Source: CBDHFQ01 sp965262565
GTDB taxonomy: Bacteria > Bacteroidota > Bacteroidia > J057
NCBI GenBank assembly: GCA_965262565.1
Contig: CBDHFQ010000008.1
Location: 186,001-250,000, forward strand
Length of the DNA stretch: 64,000 bases
Reading direction: 5' to 3'
A program made the position numbers and the translations under genes. Position 1 is the stretch's first letter; the number at the start of each line of letters is the position of its first letter. The notes under the pieces are model-generated. The model searched no databases, was not told the DNA's origin, and was given only the letters and a program-made list of their open reading frames with translations. Shown here in pieces: positions 1 to 9,320 of the stretch.

Positions 1-452
1 ATTATGCACAGTTTACGACGAGTGATTTATTAAGGATTTTTCCTGATTACCAAGCTGATACGATTAATGAGTTGAGATCAATGATCTTTAATAAAAAAGG
101 GGAAAGTTGGCAAGCTGTCTCTCTGCCTTTGGTCGCTCAAGTGGCTCCGGTGAATACCATTCAAGCAATGGATGTAGATGGAGATCAGGATTTGGATGTA
201 ATATTAGCTGGAAATGAATTATACACACGCGTAAAAATTGGGGAAATGGATGCTAATCACGGAGTGTTACTGGAAAATAAAGGACACTTGAAGTTTGAAC
301 CAGTACCTCAGCGAAGATCTGGTTTTAGGCTTAAGGGGGCGGTAAAAAGCAGTGAGATGATATTGAATACAGGAGAAACGTATATGTTATTCGGTGTTAA
401 TAATGATTCACTATCGGTATATCAATGGATAAAAAATAAAATTTATCCCTAG
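1..452 (+). CDS. FG-GAP/VCBS repeat protein, C-terminal end (5' truncated by window)
   Basis: The reading frame is open from base 3, so the first visible ATG at 72 is internal and the gene begins outside the window. The tail contains one clear FG-GAP/VCBS calcium-binding-type motif (MDVDGDQDLDVILAGN) and then the beta-strand ending usual for large secreted CRTAC1-like FG-GAP proteins of Bacteroidota, which run to about 1100 residues. Such proteins are exported beta-propellers thought to bind surfaces or carbohydrates. No T9SS sorting domain is visible in this tail. The family assignment is good; the specific role is unknown. It converges on the Rpn-type gene, with only 3 bases between the two stop codons. 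Confidence 0.8.
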   Translation, partial: YAQFTTSDLLRIFPDYQADTINELRSMIFNKKGESWQAVSLPLVAQVAPVNTIQAMDVDGDQDLDVILAGNELYTRVKIGEMDANHGVLLENKGHLKFEPVPQRRSGFRLKGAVKSSEMILNTGETYMLFGVNNDSLSVYQWIKNKIYP

Positions 453-455
453 GGA

Positions 456-1355
456 TTAATGTAAATGTTCAACCTCCTCCTCAGAAAGACCAGTAATTGT
501 GGCTATTTCGTCAATACTGTATCCTTTTACTTTCATTTTTTTTGCTGTTTCTAAAGCATTCTTTCTTTCTCCTTCAATGATCCCTTTAGCTAACCCTTTA
601 GCTTCTCCCTTAACTTTCCCTTCTTTAAACCCTTCTTCATAATAGGTCTCCATAGAACTTTTTAAGTCCCAGTAATCTTTTAAACTCTCCTGATACATCA
701 TCCGACTTTGATTATCCATGTTGGCAATTTCAGCTAATTCAAACAGTTTACGAAATACCCCTTCTTCTAGTTCTTTTGGCATTTCCTGTAAACGATGTAA
801 ATTTTTAAAAACAAACAACCATCTTTCATAATCATTTGACAGTTCCTTTAGTGTTTTCCAGAATTTAGGAATTTCCAGATATATGAAAGTGAGTTTATCA
901 TAAAATATTTTTTTGTCCAGGATATCCATCAATTTAACCCTGTGCTCAAGTTTCGCTAGATTTGAGTGCTCAAAGGAAAAATCAAGAATAGCTATTGTAT
1001 ACACCCCTTTCAATTCGTAGCGCCATTCCCTCCCTTTAATAGCTTGATCCTGAATTGCGAAAGACGAATAATAAATACTACGATCCTTAAAAAACTTTTG
1101 ATTTACCCTTTGAATTTCTACTATAAATTTTTCTCCTTGATTATTGGTACAATATAAATCATAAATCGCTTTACGTTCTTCTTCATTCTTTCCAAGTCGT
1201 TCATTCTTTATATAGCTTAGGTCTTCAATACGTCCTTCCTCTTTCAACAATTCGTTTAAAAAGGCAATTAACAATTCTTTATTTGGTTCCTCTCCAAATA
1301 TCTTTTTAAACCCATAATCTGTGAAGAGATTGATATATCTGTCAGAACTAGTCAT
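456..1355 (-). CDS. Rpn-family recombination-promoting nuclease / PD-(D/E)XK transposase-like protein
   Basis: A 299-residue protein of the Rpn/PD-(D/E)XK 'putative transposase' family. The N-terminus (INLFTDYGFKKIFGEEPNKE) is the family hallmark. The nuclease core is seen as D66 followed by E80 and Q82 in the FIVEIQ strand, a D...ExQ arrangement typical of these enzymes. The C-terminus has an E/K-rich helix with glycine repeats, then a small helix-turn-helix-like tail (ITGLSEEEVEHLH). Rpn proteins such as E. coli RpnA are DNA endonucleases that raise RecA-independent recombination; many are multicopy and spread horizontally. A related but broken copy with the same tail lies at 53965-54639. 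Whether this copy is active is not known. Confidence 0.88.
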   Translation of the reverse strand: MTSSDRYINLFTDYGFKKIFGEEPNKELLIAFLNELLKEEGRIEDLSYIKNERLGKNEEERKAIYDLYCTNNQGEKFIVEIQRVNQKFFKDRSIYYSSFAIQDQAIKGREWRYELKGVYTIAILDFSFEHSNLAKLEHRVKLMDILDKKIFYDKLTFIYLEIPKFWKTLKELSNDYERWLFVFKNLHRLQEMPKELEEGVFRKLFELAEIANMDNQSRMMYQESLKDYWDLKSSMETYYEEGFKEGKVKGEAKGLAKGIIEGERKNALETAKKMKVKGYSIDEIATITGLSEEEVEHLH

Positions 1356-1425
1356 TTCAACTGTTGATTTTCATATATTCCCGTAAAAATAATTATTTCC
1401 TCCATTTTTTAGGGAAGGTTGGAAT

Positions 1426-3399
1426 TCACTCTTTACCATAGGTAACACCTCTTATATCATCTGTTCGGAAGGGAGAAGCAGGTAACCCCTCCTGATTGTA
1501 CAAATTGCAGATAGGATTGTTGGCCCAGGCGTATCTCACAGTTTGTGGTTCTCGGATATCAGGATGTGAAACTGCTATTTGGTTGATACCTATAATCTCA
1601 GCATTAGCCCAGAGATATACTCCATCTTCCCCAGCTATTGCAAATCCTTTAAGGTCTTCTGCGCCTTTGGTGGTAAGGCCTGAACCTATATGATCAAAAG
1701 TTAATAGTATTCGACCTTCTTCTATATCTGCCTTGGTTAGAATAGGTCCTGAATGAACCACTTCTTTGTGATAAGCTATTTTCTGAGCGGCCAGGGCAAG
1801 TCTCTTGCCTACATCCTGTTTGTTTCGAGGATGAATATCATCTGCCTCACCAATATCTATGGTAACTGCCATTCCTGTATTGGGTAGAGATAGAGACATT
1901 AATTGTGCTTCTCTTAGCTCAGGCCATGGATCATTAGAGGGTTCTTCTTTGGGCTCCATAAAATTAGCCAATTGTACAAAGAGAAAGGGAAAATTACCTT
2001 GATGCCATTTTATGCGCCAGTCGTGGATCATCATGGGGAATATTTCTCTGTATTGATAGGCTCTTCCAGCATTGCTTTCGCCCTGGTACCAAATAGCTCC
2101 TTTGATAGCATAGGGAATTACCGGTGCTATCATACCATTAAATAAGGTTCCGGGGAGGTGTTGGTATACCTTGGTTGAAAAGGGAAAGTTGTGTTCCAAC
2201 TGATGATTGTATTTCCATTCACCGGAAAGATCTCTGATGGGACGACCATATTGGAGAATTTCTAAGGGACCCTCATATATACCTCCTCCTCCATTACGCA
2301 TATGTTTTATTCTGATAGCGATTACATTGTCGCCTGGTCTTAAGAGGTGTACGGGAACCATATATTGTCTCTCTTCATTGGGAGTAAATGTCTCCCCAAC
2401 TGGTTCTCCGTTTACGTAGGTTTTATCTACTTGCTCGATTTTACCTAAAATTAATTCCAATTCCTTTCTGCTTTGGGCATCTGATAAGCTGAAGTGCTTT
2501 CTCATCCATATTATTCCTTTAAATCCTGCTAGGTCAGTTTGATCAAAATGTGAAGGGACATTCACGCTTGACCAACTATTATCATTTAGATCAGGTTGGG
2601 CATGGGTATTATCATTCTTTTGTTCAACATCCGCTACAATTTCGATTAGCTCAGCTGAATATTCTGCTTGTCTTGATTGTTCCTTAGCAAAATCTTTATT
2701 GGATTTATATATTTCCTGTATTTCTTCCTTAAAGGAAGGATGATTTTCCAGCATTTCTAAACTGGTCCACGCTTCAGAAGGCGTTCCCCCCCATGAGCTA
2801 TGAATAAGTCCAATAGGAACATTTTCTGATTGGTATAATTCTCTTCCAAAATAATAGGCAACAGCAGAAAAGTCTCTCATGTATTCTGGAGTACATACCT
2901 GCCACTGAGCGTCTATCTCATCCAGTGGTACTCTACTTACGTTTCTGGGAACCTGAAATATTCTGATGTTGGGATAATTTGCATTTAATATTTCCGCTTC
3001 TCCATTAGCAGCATTTGCAACGGTCCAATGCATATTAGATTGGCCTGAAGCAAACCACACATCTCCTATTAACACATCTTGAAAGACAATTCGTTGTTTG
3101 TTAAAAATATCAGATTTATCTCTAGATTTTATCAACAATTCTTTAGGCTCCATACTGGCTTCCTGCGCTGGTAGATTTGCTCGCCACCTTCCGTCCTGAT
3201 GAACCACTACCTCCACACTATCCTCTCCAAGAATAATTACCACAGGTACTCCCACATTTCCCTTTCCCCATATAGGTATTTCCCTACCTCGCTGAAGAAC
3301 CATATGATCCGAAAACATACTAGACACAAACAATTGTGCAGGTAGAGAAAGGAAAATTAACAGATTTGCCACTAGAAGAATCAAAATTTTTTTCATCAC
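1426..3399 (-). CDS. Secreted sialate O-acetylesterase-like SGNH hydrolase
   Basis: A 657-residue protein with an N-terminal signal peptide (hydrophobic stretch ending near LSLPAQ). The SGNH-type nucleophile block GQSNMHW puts Ser at about residue 121, and a second conserved block, IWYQGESN, lies near residue 433. The Asp/His block (EADDIHPRNK, about residue 520) supplies the catalytic His. A galactose-binding-like beta-sandwich interrupts the hydrolase domain between about residues 265 and 400, as is usual for sialate 9-O-acetylesterases of Bacteroidota. Family members remove O-acetyl groups from sialic acids or, in many polysaccharide-degrading bacteria, from plant or algal glycans, so the true substrate is uncertain. 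The start gives a good signal peptide. It is transcribed toward the Rpn gene but 70 bp separate them and no operon is implied. Confidence 0.9.
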   Translation of the reverse strand: MMKKILILLVANLLIFLSLPAQLFVSSMFSDHMVLQRGREIPIWGKGNVGVPVVIILGEDSVEVVVHQDGRWRANLPAQEASMEPKELLIKSRDKSDIFNKQRIVFQDVLIGDVWFASGQSNMHWTVANAANGEAEILNANYPNIRIFQVPRNVSRVPLDEIDAQWQVCTPEYMRDFSAVAYYFGRELYQSENVPIGLIHSSWGGTPSEAWTSLEMLENHPSFKEEIQEIYKSNKDFAKEQSRQAEYSAELIEIVADVEQKNDNTHAQPDLNDNSWSSVNVPSHFDQTDLAGFKGIIWMRKHFSLSDAQSRKELELILGKIEQVDKTYVNGEPVGETFTPNEERQYMVPVHLLRPGDNVIAIRIKHMRNGGGGIYEGPLEILQYGRPIRDLSGEWKYNHQLEHNFPFSTKVYQHLPGTLFNGMIAPVIPYAIKGAIWYQGESNAGRAYQYREIFPMMIHDWRIKWHQGNFPFLFVQLANFMEPKEEPSNDPWPELREAQLMSLSLPNTGMAVTIDIGEADDIHPRNKQDVGKRLALAAQKIAYHKEVVHSGPILTKADIEEGRILLTFDHIGSGLTTKGAEDLKGFAIAGEDGVYLWANAEIIGINQIAVSHPDIREPQTVRYAWANNPICNLYNQEGLPASPFRTDDIRGVTYGKE

Positions 3400-3862
3400 T
3401 ATGTTACTTCTTCAAAGTAAAGTTGAGACCGTTTCAAAAAATAAGTTAAACATTCATTTTAAATATTCTAAACATCAGTTAGTAGTTCCACAGACTTATA
3501 TTACTGAGTATGACATAAATTCGTGTCTGGTATGGATTATTTTTTTAATGGATAAGCTGCGAGGGGAATCATTTATTAAGTTTGGACTTTATTATTTCCT
3601 TTCTAATAAGAAAGATATTAATCCTTTTTGACTTTAGCAATGATCAGATGAATCAATTAACCAGTAACTTACTAAATCTATGGTTTCTCGATCCCGAAGT
3701 TTTATCGTTTTAACACAATTAGGCCTAGACTTAAAAATACTATTCTGATGCTCTATAATTGTAAAACAAGCATAAAGCGTAGTTGATGCATTGAAATTGG
3801 TTATTCAATAATTTATCGCAATTTTTGATTATGGTAAGAGTATTGTATATAAATTTTATGAA
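3400..3862. other. Intergenic region between divergent genes
   Basis: This 463-bp AT-rich region separates the divergent esterase and SnoaL-like genes and should hold both promoters. I see no convincing gene, RNA or strong hairpin. A 76-codon open frame at 3401-3631 has no recognisable protein features and was not called. Confidence 0.5.
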
Positions 3863-4276
3863 ATGGCAAAAAAAGCTTTATTATCTATATACTCCATCTC
3901 GATATTTATTTCTTTAGGCTTAGCTCAGGGAATGACACCTGCTCAGCTAGCTCAACAACAATTGGATGGCTACAATCAGCATAATTTGGACTTATTTTTA
4001 GCACCCTATGCAGATTCGGTTATTATTTATCAATTTCCTAATCAAGTCATTTATCAGGGGAAAGAGCAAATGCGCGAAACATATGGGAAGATGTTCGAGA
4101 GTAATAAAGATTTATTTTGCACATTGATGAATAGAATGATTATGGGTAATACTGTGATGGATCACGAATACGTTGTCTTTGATAAAAATGAGCCAGCAAT
4201 CGAAGTAATTGCAATGTATAAAATTAGACAGCAGAAAATTGTGGAAGTGTATTTTATTCGAAACAATGAAGAATAA
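3863..4276 (+). CDS. Exported SnoaL-like / NTF2-fold protein
   Basis: A 137-residue protein with a signal peptide (residues 1 to about 21, ending at LGLAQG). The mature part has the pattern of the SnoaL/NTF2-like cone fold: an opening helix with QLDGYNQHNLDLFLAPYAD, where a helix leads into the first strand, then a QGKEQMRETYGKMF helix and C-terminal strands ending in VEVYFIR. The fold serves as small enzymes (isomerases, hydrolases) or ligand-binding domains, and nothing here fixes the activity. It stands alone between divergent and convergent neighbours, so it is probably monocistronic. Confidence 0.78.
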   Translation: MAKKALLSIYSISIFISLGLAQGMTPAQLAQQQLDGYNQHNLDLFLAPYADSVIIYQFPNQVIYQGKEQMRETYGKMFESNKDLFCTLMNRMIMGNTVMDHEYVVFDKNEPAIEVIAMYKIRQQKIVEVYFIRNNEE

Positions 4277-4344
4277 TTGAGCATCCTGTTTCTCATTAGG
4301 TTGTCCTTGAGGATATTCTTTCATTGTCTCGTGTAAAAGATACA

Positions 4345-6972
4345 TTATTCCGTTCTAAGTGATTGAATAGGATTTGCTAAAGCAGCCTTTAAAAAGTGAA
4401 AGCTCATCGTTAAAAAGGCTATTCCCAATGTAATCATCCCGGCAATGATAAAAATCCACCAACCTATATTTACTCGATAGGCAAAATTCTCCAACCAGTA
4501 GCTGATTAAATAGTGCGATATGGGAATTGCAATGAATATTGAAATAGTCGTCAATAGTAAAAAATGTCCTGATAGTAATCCTACAATTTGACTTAAGGAA
4601 GCTCCAAGTACTTTGCGAATGCCTATTTCCTTGGTGCGCTGTTCAGCCACAAAGCCTGTCAATCCAAATAACCCCAGACAGGCAATTAAAATGGATAGAA
4701 CAGAAAAAAGATTAAATAACTGCCCTGATCTTTGTACATCCTCATGCATAAGAGCATATGATTCATCTAAAAAGGTATATCTAAACGGTTGATGTGGAGC
4801 AAATTCTTCCCACCTGTTATTAATTGATGAGATAAGTCCGGCAATTTCATTGGACTGAAATCTAACAGACATGACTGAAAGGTCTTGATGCCCCAAGACG
4901 AAACAAAGGGGCTGAATTTTTTCTTTAAGTGATTCAAAATGGAAGTCTTCTATCATTCCAATAATTTTCCAACTATTGTTTTTATTGGTAATTTGTTTAT
5001 TCAAAGGATCTTCAAAGCCCAATGCTCTTGCCATAGCCTGATTGATGATGATTGATTGAGAATCAGAAGGCATATTGGTAGCAAAGGTTCTTCCGTCTAA
5101 GAGGGTTAATCCTAGTGTTTGAATATAATCTTCGTCTACATTCCAAATCTGGCCGTTAACCCCTTGAACGGTGGACTCTAGTCCTTTTTCCCAGAATGAA
5201 TCACCATATCTGGATCTTCCTTCAATCGGTAGGAAGGTCCCCAAAGTGGTTTTTTCTACTTCCTTTAATTGTTGAATTTCTGCTTTGAAAGTGGAGATTT
5301 TATCGCCTAATACATTCGTATCTTCTATTAACAACACCTGATGTTTATCATACCCAATGTCCTTATTTACTATAAAGTTCATCTGTTGGTAAATCATCAA
5401 TGTACAAATGATAAGTACTATAGATGCGACAAATTGAAATAATACCAAGCCACTACTTAAGTAGGACTTCTTTTTTCCCTGGCTTAATTGATTTTTGATA
5501 GTCCTTACAGGTTGGAAACTCGATAAGTAAAATGCAGGGTATAATCCTGTGAGGAAACCAATTATCAATGGAGCCAACACAATGGAAGTAATAAACCACC
5601 AATGATCGATGGGAAATACTAAGGATCTCGAGGTAATCTGATTAAAATAGGGCAGAGAAAGATAGGCGATGATTGTGCCAAGGATAAATGCAAAAAGACT
5701 AAAGAGAATGGATTCTGTTAAATATTGGCTGATAAGGTTTGCTTTATGGGCTCCTACCACTTTTCTAATGCCTACTTCTTTTGCGCGTTGCATAGATCTG
5801 GCTGTAGATAGATTGACAAAGTTAATAGAGGCTATAAGCAAGATGAGGAAAGCTGACGCCGCAAAAAGCCAGATAATCTGGATATCTCCATGAGGTAAGC
5901 GATCGCGAATCTCTGCTGTATTCAGATAAATATCCGGTACGGGCTGCATACCGTATTCCATATTTTCTGCAAGTACTTCAGGATCTGCGAATCCACGAGA
6001 CTTGAAACTAGGTAACATATATTTAATGGAGATATTTGATAACTTTTCTTCGAGTACCTCTACCTTTGTCTCTGGACTTAATAAGGTATAAATGGTATAC
6101 ATACTGGCACCCCAGTATTGTTGTTCTCCTTCCCAAAAGGAAACCCCTTTAAGAGATATTAAAAAGTCGAATTGGAGATGAGAAGTGTTGGGGAAGTTTT
6201 CCATCACTCCTTTGATAGTATAAGGGTGAGTTGCCTCTTCATTAATGATGATTGTCTTTCCCAAAGGATCTTCATTAGGGAAATACTTGGCTGCTTTTCT
6301 TTTGGAAATGATAATGGTATGAGGCTGTTCAAGTGCATCAACAGGATTTCCACTGATCAAAGGAATCTCTAATATCTCTATTACTTCAGGATCGACGTAT
6401 AAAAATCCGCTTTCATGTGCATTTCGTTGATCCCCTTCTTTTCGAATGATATTGAACCAGGTTGCAGGAATACTTCTTCCTGCCTTTTCAATTTCCGGAT
6501 AATCATTTACCAGGGCTTTGGCGAGAGGAGCAGGAAAGGAAACACCTGTGATATTAACGTCTTTATATGCTACTGTAAGTCTGAATAAGCGATCCTTATT
6601 TTTATAATGAATATCGTAATTTAATTCATGAGTGAAGTATATGACCAGCAATATACAGGCTGCAATTCCAAGGGAAAATCCACCAATGTTAATGGTAGAA
6701 AATGTTTTTTGCTTGAGCATATTCCTAAGGGCAATTTTTATATGATGAGATAACATAGCTGTATAATAAATAGTGGGAAAAATAGACATAGATTTAATAA
6801 GGGAAAGGCGCAACAGTAAGAAGATTTCTGTTACATATATCCAATCGGCTTTCCATTTGGGAGAACTTAGCAATTGCTGTTGGTACAATTCTTCTAAATC
6901 GCCTTTTATATCAGGATAATATTCTTCCTTGCAATACCATTTGAAAAATCGATCTGCTAGTTTTTTGATCAT
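4345..6972 (-). CDS. MacB/FtsX-type ABC transporter permease with N-terminal prefix domain
   Basis: An 875-residue permease of the MacB_PCD-FtsX superfamily in its duplicated form. A short soluble prefix (LADRFFKWYCKEEYYPDIKG) is followed by a transmembrane helix, a periplasmic core domain, three helices of FtsX type (with EVGIRKVVGA), then a second periplasmic core and a second FtsX domain (KEIGIRKVLGAS). The prefix domain and the PadR gene just upstream are a recurring Bacteroidota arrangement. The ATPase partner is not encoded nearby. An upstream ATG at 7014 would overlap the PadR gene by 37 bp; I chose the ATG at 6972, 5 bp after the PadR stop, because the prefix domain begins right there. 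The cargo is unknown; drug, peptide or lipoprotein-related roles are all possible. Confidence 0.88.
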   Translation of the reverse strand: MIKKLADRFFKWYCKEEYYPDIKGDLEELYQQQLLSSPKWKADWIYVTEIFLLLRLSLIKSMSIFPTIYYTAMLSHHIKIALRNMLKQKTFSTINIGGFSLGIAACILLVIYFTHELNYDIHYKNKDRLFRLTVAYKDVNITGVSFPAPLAKALVNDYPEIEKAGRSIPATWFNIIRKEGDQRNAHESGFLYVDPEVIEILEIPLISGNPVDALEQPHTIIISKRKAAKYFPNEDPLGKTIIINEEATHPYTIKGVMENFPNTSHLQFDFLISLKGVSFWEGEQQYWGASMYTIYTLLSPETKVEVLEEKLSNISIKYMLPSFKSRGFADPEVLAENMEYGMQPVPDIYLNTAEIRDRLPHGDIQIIWLFAASAFLILLIASINFVNLSTARSMQRAKEVGIRKVVGAHKANLISQYLTESILFSLFAFILGTIIAYLSLPYFNQITSRSLVFPIDHWWFITSIVLAPLIIGFLTGLYPAFYLSSFQPVRTIKNQLSQGKKKSYLSSGLVLFQFVASIVLIICTLMIYQQMNFIVNKDIGYDKHQVLLIEDTNVLGDKISTFKAEIQQLKEVEKTTLGTFLPIEGRSRYGDSFWEKGLESTVQGVNGQIWNVDEDYIQTLGLTLLDGRTFATNMPSDSQSIIINQAMARALGFEDPLNKQITNKNNSWKIIGMIEDFHFESLKEKIQPLCFVLGHQDLSVMSVRFQSNEIAGLISSINNRWEEFAPHQPFRYTFLDESYALMHEDVQRSGQLFNLFSVLSILIACLGLFGLTGFVAEQRTKEIGIRKVLGASLSQIVGLLSGHFLLLTTISIFIAIPISHYLISYWLENFAYRVNIGWWIFIIAGMITLGIAFLTMSFHFLKAALANPIQSLRTE

Positions 6973-6977
6973 TTTTT

Positions 6978-7307
6978 TTATAAGTCTAGCGCAATTTTGG
7001 GGATTCGCTTCCAAAGATCTGATCTAATGTCTCGATTGTATTCCAGGGCTTGTTTACCGTGGGCAGTGATATTGAAATAGCGTTTAGGTCTGCCTCCTCT
7101 CTTAGAATTCGCTTCTCCTTCACGGCTGGAGAGATATCCCTTCTTTTCCATTCGCCTCAGTGCAGACTGTAATGCTCCAACACTTACCTTTCGATCAAGC
7201 TGTTGTTCAATCTCTTTTTTAATGGCGACTCCGTAAGCTTCATCATATAAGACGCCTACAGTGAGCAAAACAATTTCTTCAAATTCCCCTAAAGGATACT
7301 TCTTCAT
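6978..7307 (-). CDS. PadR-family transcriptional regulator
   Basis: A 109-residue winged-helix regulator of the PadR family: GEFEEIVLLTVGVLYDEAYG opens the helix-turn-helix, VSVGALQSALRRMEKKGYLS is the recognition part and GGRPKRYFNITAHGKQAL forms the wing. The track would allow a start at 7355, but the family begins at MKKYPLGEFEE, so the ATG at 7307 is used. The stop is 5 bp before the permease start, so both genes form an operon, and the regulator very likely represses it. Three direct repeats just upstream are candidate operators. Confidence 0.9.
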   Translation of the reverse strand: MKKYPLGEFEEIVLLTVGVLYDEAYGVAIKKEIEQQLDRKVSVGALQSALRRMEKKGYLSSREGEANSKRGGRPKRYFNITAHGKQALEYNRDIRSDLWKRIPKIALDL

Positions 7308-7323
7308 AAGTAAATTCTTGTTT

Positions 7324-7463
7324 GTAGTATTGCTAAGTAAGGGAATAAAAATCAAAATTCCTAATAGTAGTATTGATGAATATAAATTTTTTTATCAAAA
7401 ATCTTAAATGTAGACTTGGTGCATTGAATAATTTATTATCGTTAATTCCTGTATGTAGTATTG
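7324..7463 (-). promoter_or_regulatory. Three direct repeats upstream of the PadR gene
   Basis: The 9-mer GTAGTATTG (CAATACTAC on the transcribed strand) occurs at 7324-7332, 7367-7375 and 7455-7463, all in the same orientation, within 160 bp upstream of the PadR start. The first two are 43 bp apart, about four helical turns. An operator or promoter role in autoregulation is inferred from position; there is no direct evidence. Confidence 0.35.
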
Positions 7464-7616
7464 ATCTAAATACGTAAGTCCTTTTATAAGAGGATCAAAT
7501 TTAGAATTCCATCCTGCACTTTCTGGTGAAATTTATTTCTAATACTTTAACGATGAACTACTTAGATTAATTTATTAACTTCCATCTAAACATTGTTTAC
7601 TACTATAGTTAATGAT

Positions 7617-9131
7617 ATGAATGCTAACCGAGAGATGAACCGCAGAAACTTTCTTGGAAAAATGACTGGAACTGCTGCTGCATTTACTATTGTGCCAAGG
7701 AGTGTCTTAGGAAAAGGGTATGTTCCACCTTCGGATAGAATAACTGTTGCTAATATTGGATGTGGAACTCAAGGGATAAGAGAAATGCCTGGTATGTTAG
7801 AAAACAGACATATACAGGTAGTGGCTTTATGCGATGTTAATACATATTCTACAGATTACCTGGATTGGTCTTCAAATGGTTTATTGAACAGTATTCGTAA
7901 AACCCTAAATGAGCCTCAATGGGGAGCTTTTATTAAAGGAATACCTGGCGGAAGAGATTTTGTGAAGCAATATGTAGAAGACTACTATAGCAAGCATGTG
8001 CCTGATAGTAGTTTTAAGGGAGTAAATGCTTATGAAGATTATAGGGAACTATTGGAAAAAGAGACGGATATAGATGCGGTAAAGATAATGACGCCGGATC
8101 ACCATCATGCATGGATGGCACTTGCGGCGATGAAAAAAGGAATTCATGTGATCACTCACAAACCCATCGCCAACAGGTTATCTGAGGGAAGAATGGTGAT
8201 CGAAGGAGCTAAAAAGTATGATGTAAGAACGCATTTGTTGGCCTGGAGTGATAAACCCGCCTACAGATTAATTAAACAATGGATAGATGATGGAGTGATC
8301 GGTAATTTAACAGAAATTCACAATTGGAGCTATAGGCCCGTATGGCCTCAATATATGGGTAAACCTACAGAGGGTCAGCGTATTCCAGAAGGCTTTAATT
8401 GGGATTTATGGCTGGGACCAGAGCAGGATAGACCCTATCATTCCAACTACACTTTTAATGTATTTAGAGGATGGTATGATTTCGGAGGTGGAAGTATTGC
8501 TGATATGGGCCACTACAGTTTATTTCCCTTATTTAGGACATTGGGTGTGAATACCTCTCCTATCAGTGCCAAAGCTTATGGAACGGTGTATAGAACAACG
8601 GTCAACAATGTTTGCAGGATGATCCGTAATGAAGAAGCTTTCCCATATTCATGTATGTATAAATTTCAGTTCCCTAAACAAGAATCCCTTCCTGCTTTTG
8701 ATTTATATTGGTATGATGGAGGGATGAAACCTTTTGCCCCGGAAGAATTAGAAATGGATGGAAGAGATGTGGATAGAGAAGGACTGATGTTTGTGGGAGA
8801 TCAAGGAAAAATCTTGGCAGGCTTTCAAGGCCAGCGCCCGGAAATTATTCCAGCTAAGAAAATGGCCGTCTATCAGGGAGAAAAAGAATACGACCAGTCT
8901 AAACCAGAAAGAAGATCTGATACCTGGACCCGAGCGATTACTACTGGAGAGGAATCTCCAGGTAGTTTTTTGTATGCGGGACCAATTACAGACATGATCA
9001 ATCTTGGAGCAGTTGCATTGCGTGCTGGAAAGAAAGTTGAATTTGATGCAGATCAAATGAAGGTTACGAATGATGAGTCAGCGAATCAATTTTTGCACAG
9101 GAATTATCGTAAAGGTTGGGAATTAACATAG
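7617..9131 (+). CDS. Tat-exported Gfo/Idh/MocA-family oxidoreductase
   Basis: A 504-residue NAD(P)-dependent sugar oxidoreductase. The N-terminus carries a Tat signal (MNRRNFLGKMTG then a hydrophobic run). The Rossmann fold follows with ITVANIGCGTQG as the nucleotide-binding glycine motif, and the conserved THKPIANRLSEG segment corresponds to the EKP motif of the family, here HKP. The C-terminal alpha/beta domain includes GGGSIADMGHYSLFP. The open frame starts at a TTG at 7593, but the ATG at 7617 (or 7635) is more likely. Family members oxidise or reduce sugars, inositols and 3-keto-glycosides. The gene downstream is a Tat-exported TIM-barrel isomerase, so the two probably act together in the periplasm; the substrate is unknown. 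Confidence 0.9.
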   Translation: MNANREMNRRNFLGKMTGTAAAFTIVPRSVLGKGYVPPSDRITVANIGCGTQGIREMPGMLENRHIQVVALCDVNTYSTDYLDWSSNGLLNSIRKTLNEPQWGAFIKGIPGGRDFVKQYVEDYYSKHVPDSSFKGVNAYEDYRELLEKETDIDAVKIMTPDHHHAWMALAAMKKGIHVITHKPIANRLSEGRMVIEGAKKYDVRTHLLAWSDKPAYRLIKQWIDDGVIGNLTEIHNWSYRPVWPQYMGKPTEGQRIPEGFNWDLWLGPEQDRPYHSNYTFNVFRGWYDFGGGSIADMGHYSLFPLFRTLGVNTSPISAKAYGTVYRTTVNNVCRMIRNEEAFPYSCMYKFQFPKQESLPAFDLYWYDGGMKPFAPEELEMDGRDVDREGLMFVGDQGKILAGFQGQRPEIIPAKKMAVYQGEKEYDQSKPERRSDTWTRAITTGEESPGSFLYAGPITDMINLGAVALRAGKKVEFDADQMKVTNDESANQFLHRNYRKGWELT

Positions 9132-9256
9132 TGTCTACAGCAACAAATGGCAAAGATGTCTGTAGGGTTTAGTCTGGAAGGAAGCGAGGGTGGTGCTAAG
9201 ACCGAACCGATAGGGGAGCCCGGAAGACATCGGTCAGCGTTCAGCTGACGCCCCAA
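9132..9256 (+). ncRNA. GC-rich structured element between two operon genes (candidate RNA)
   Basis: Directly after the oxidoreductase stop lies about 125 bp that is clearly richer in G and C than its surroundings and codes for nothing visible. It contains successive inverted repeats: CTACAG with CTGTAG, TTTAG with CTAAG, ACCGAT with ATCGGT, and a tight hairpin GTCAGC-GTTCA-GCTGAC. GGGG and CCCC could also enclose the last hairpin in an alternative fold. Position inside an apparent two-gene operon suggests an RNA control element or processing site; the purine-rich text also recalls domain I of group II introns, so a relic intron fragment is possible. I cannot name a family. Confidence 0.35.
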
Positions 9257-9320
9257 CAGATGAATCCTATAAAAATAAATATTTATTCGACTATACTATT
9301 ACACATAATTCGCTTTATAT

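Noticed and set aside
3401..3631. A 76-codon open frame upstream of the SnoaL-like gene
   Set aside because: No recognisable domain, signal peptide or coding-like composition; it begins one base from the divergent esterase start and is likely non-coding.
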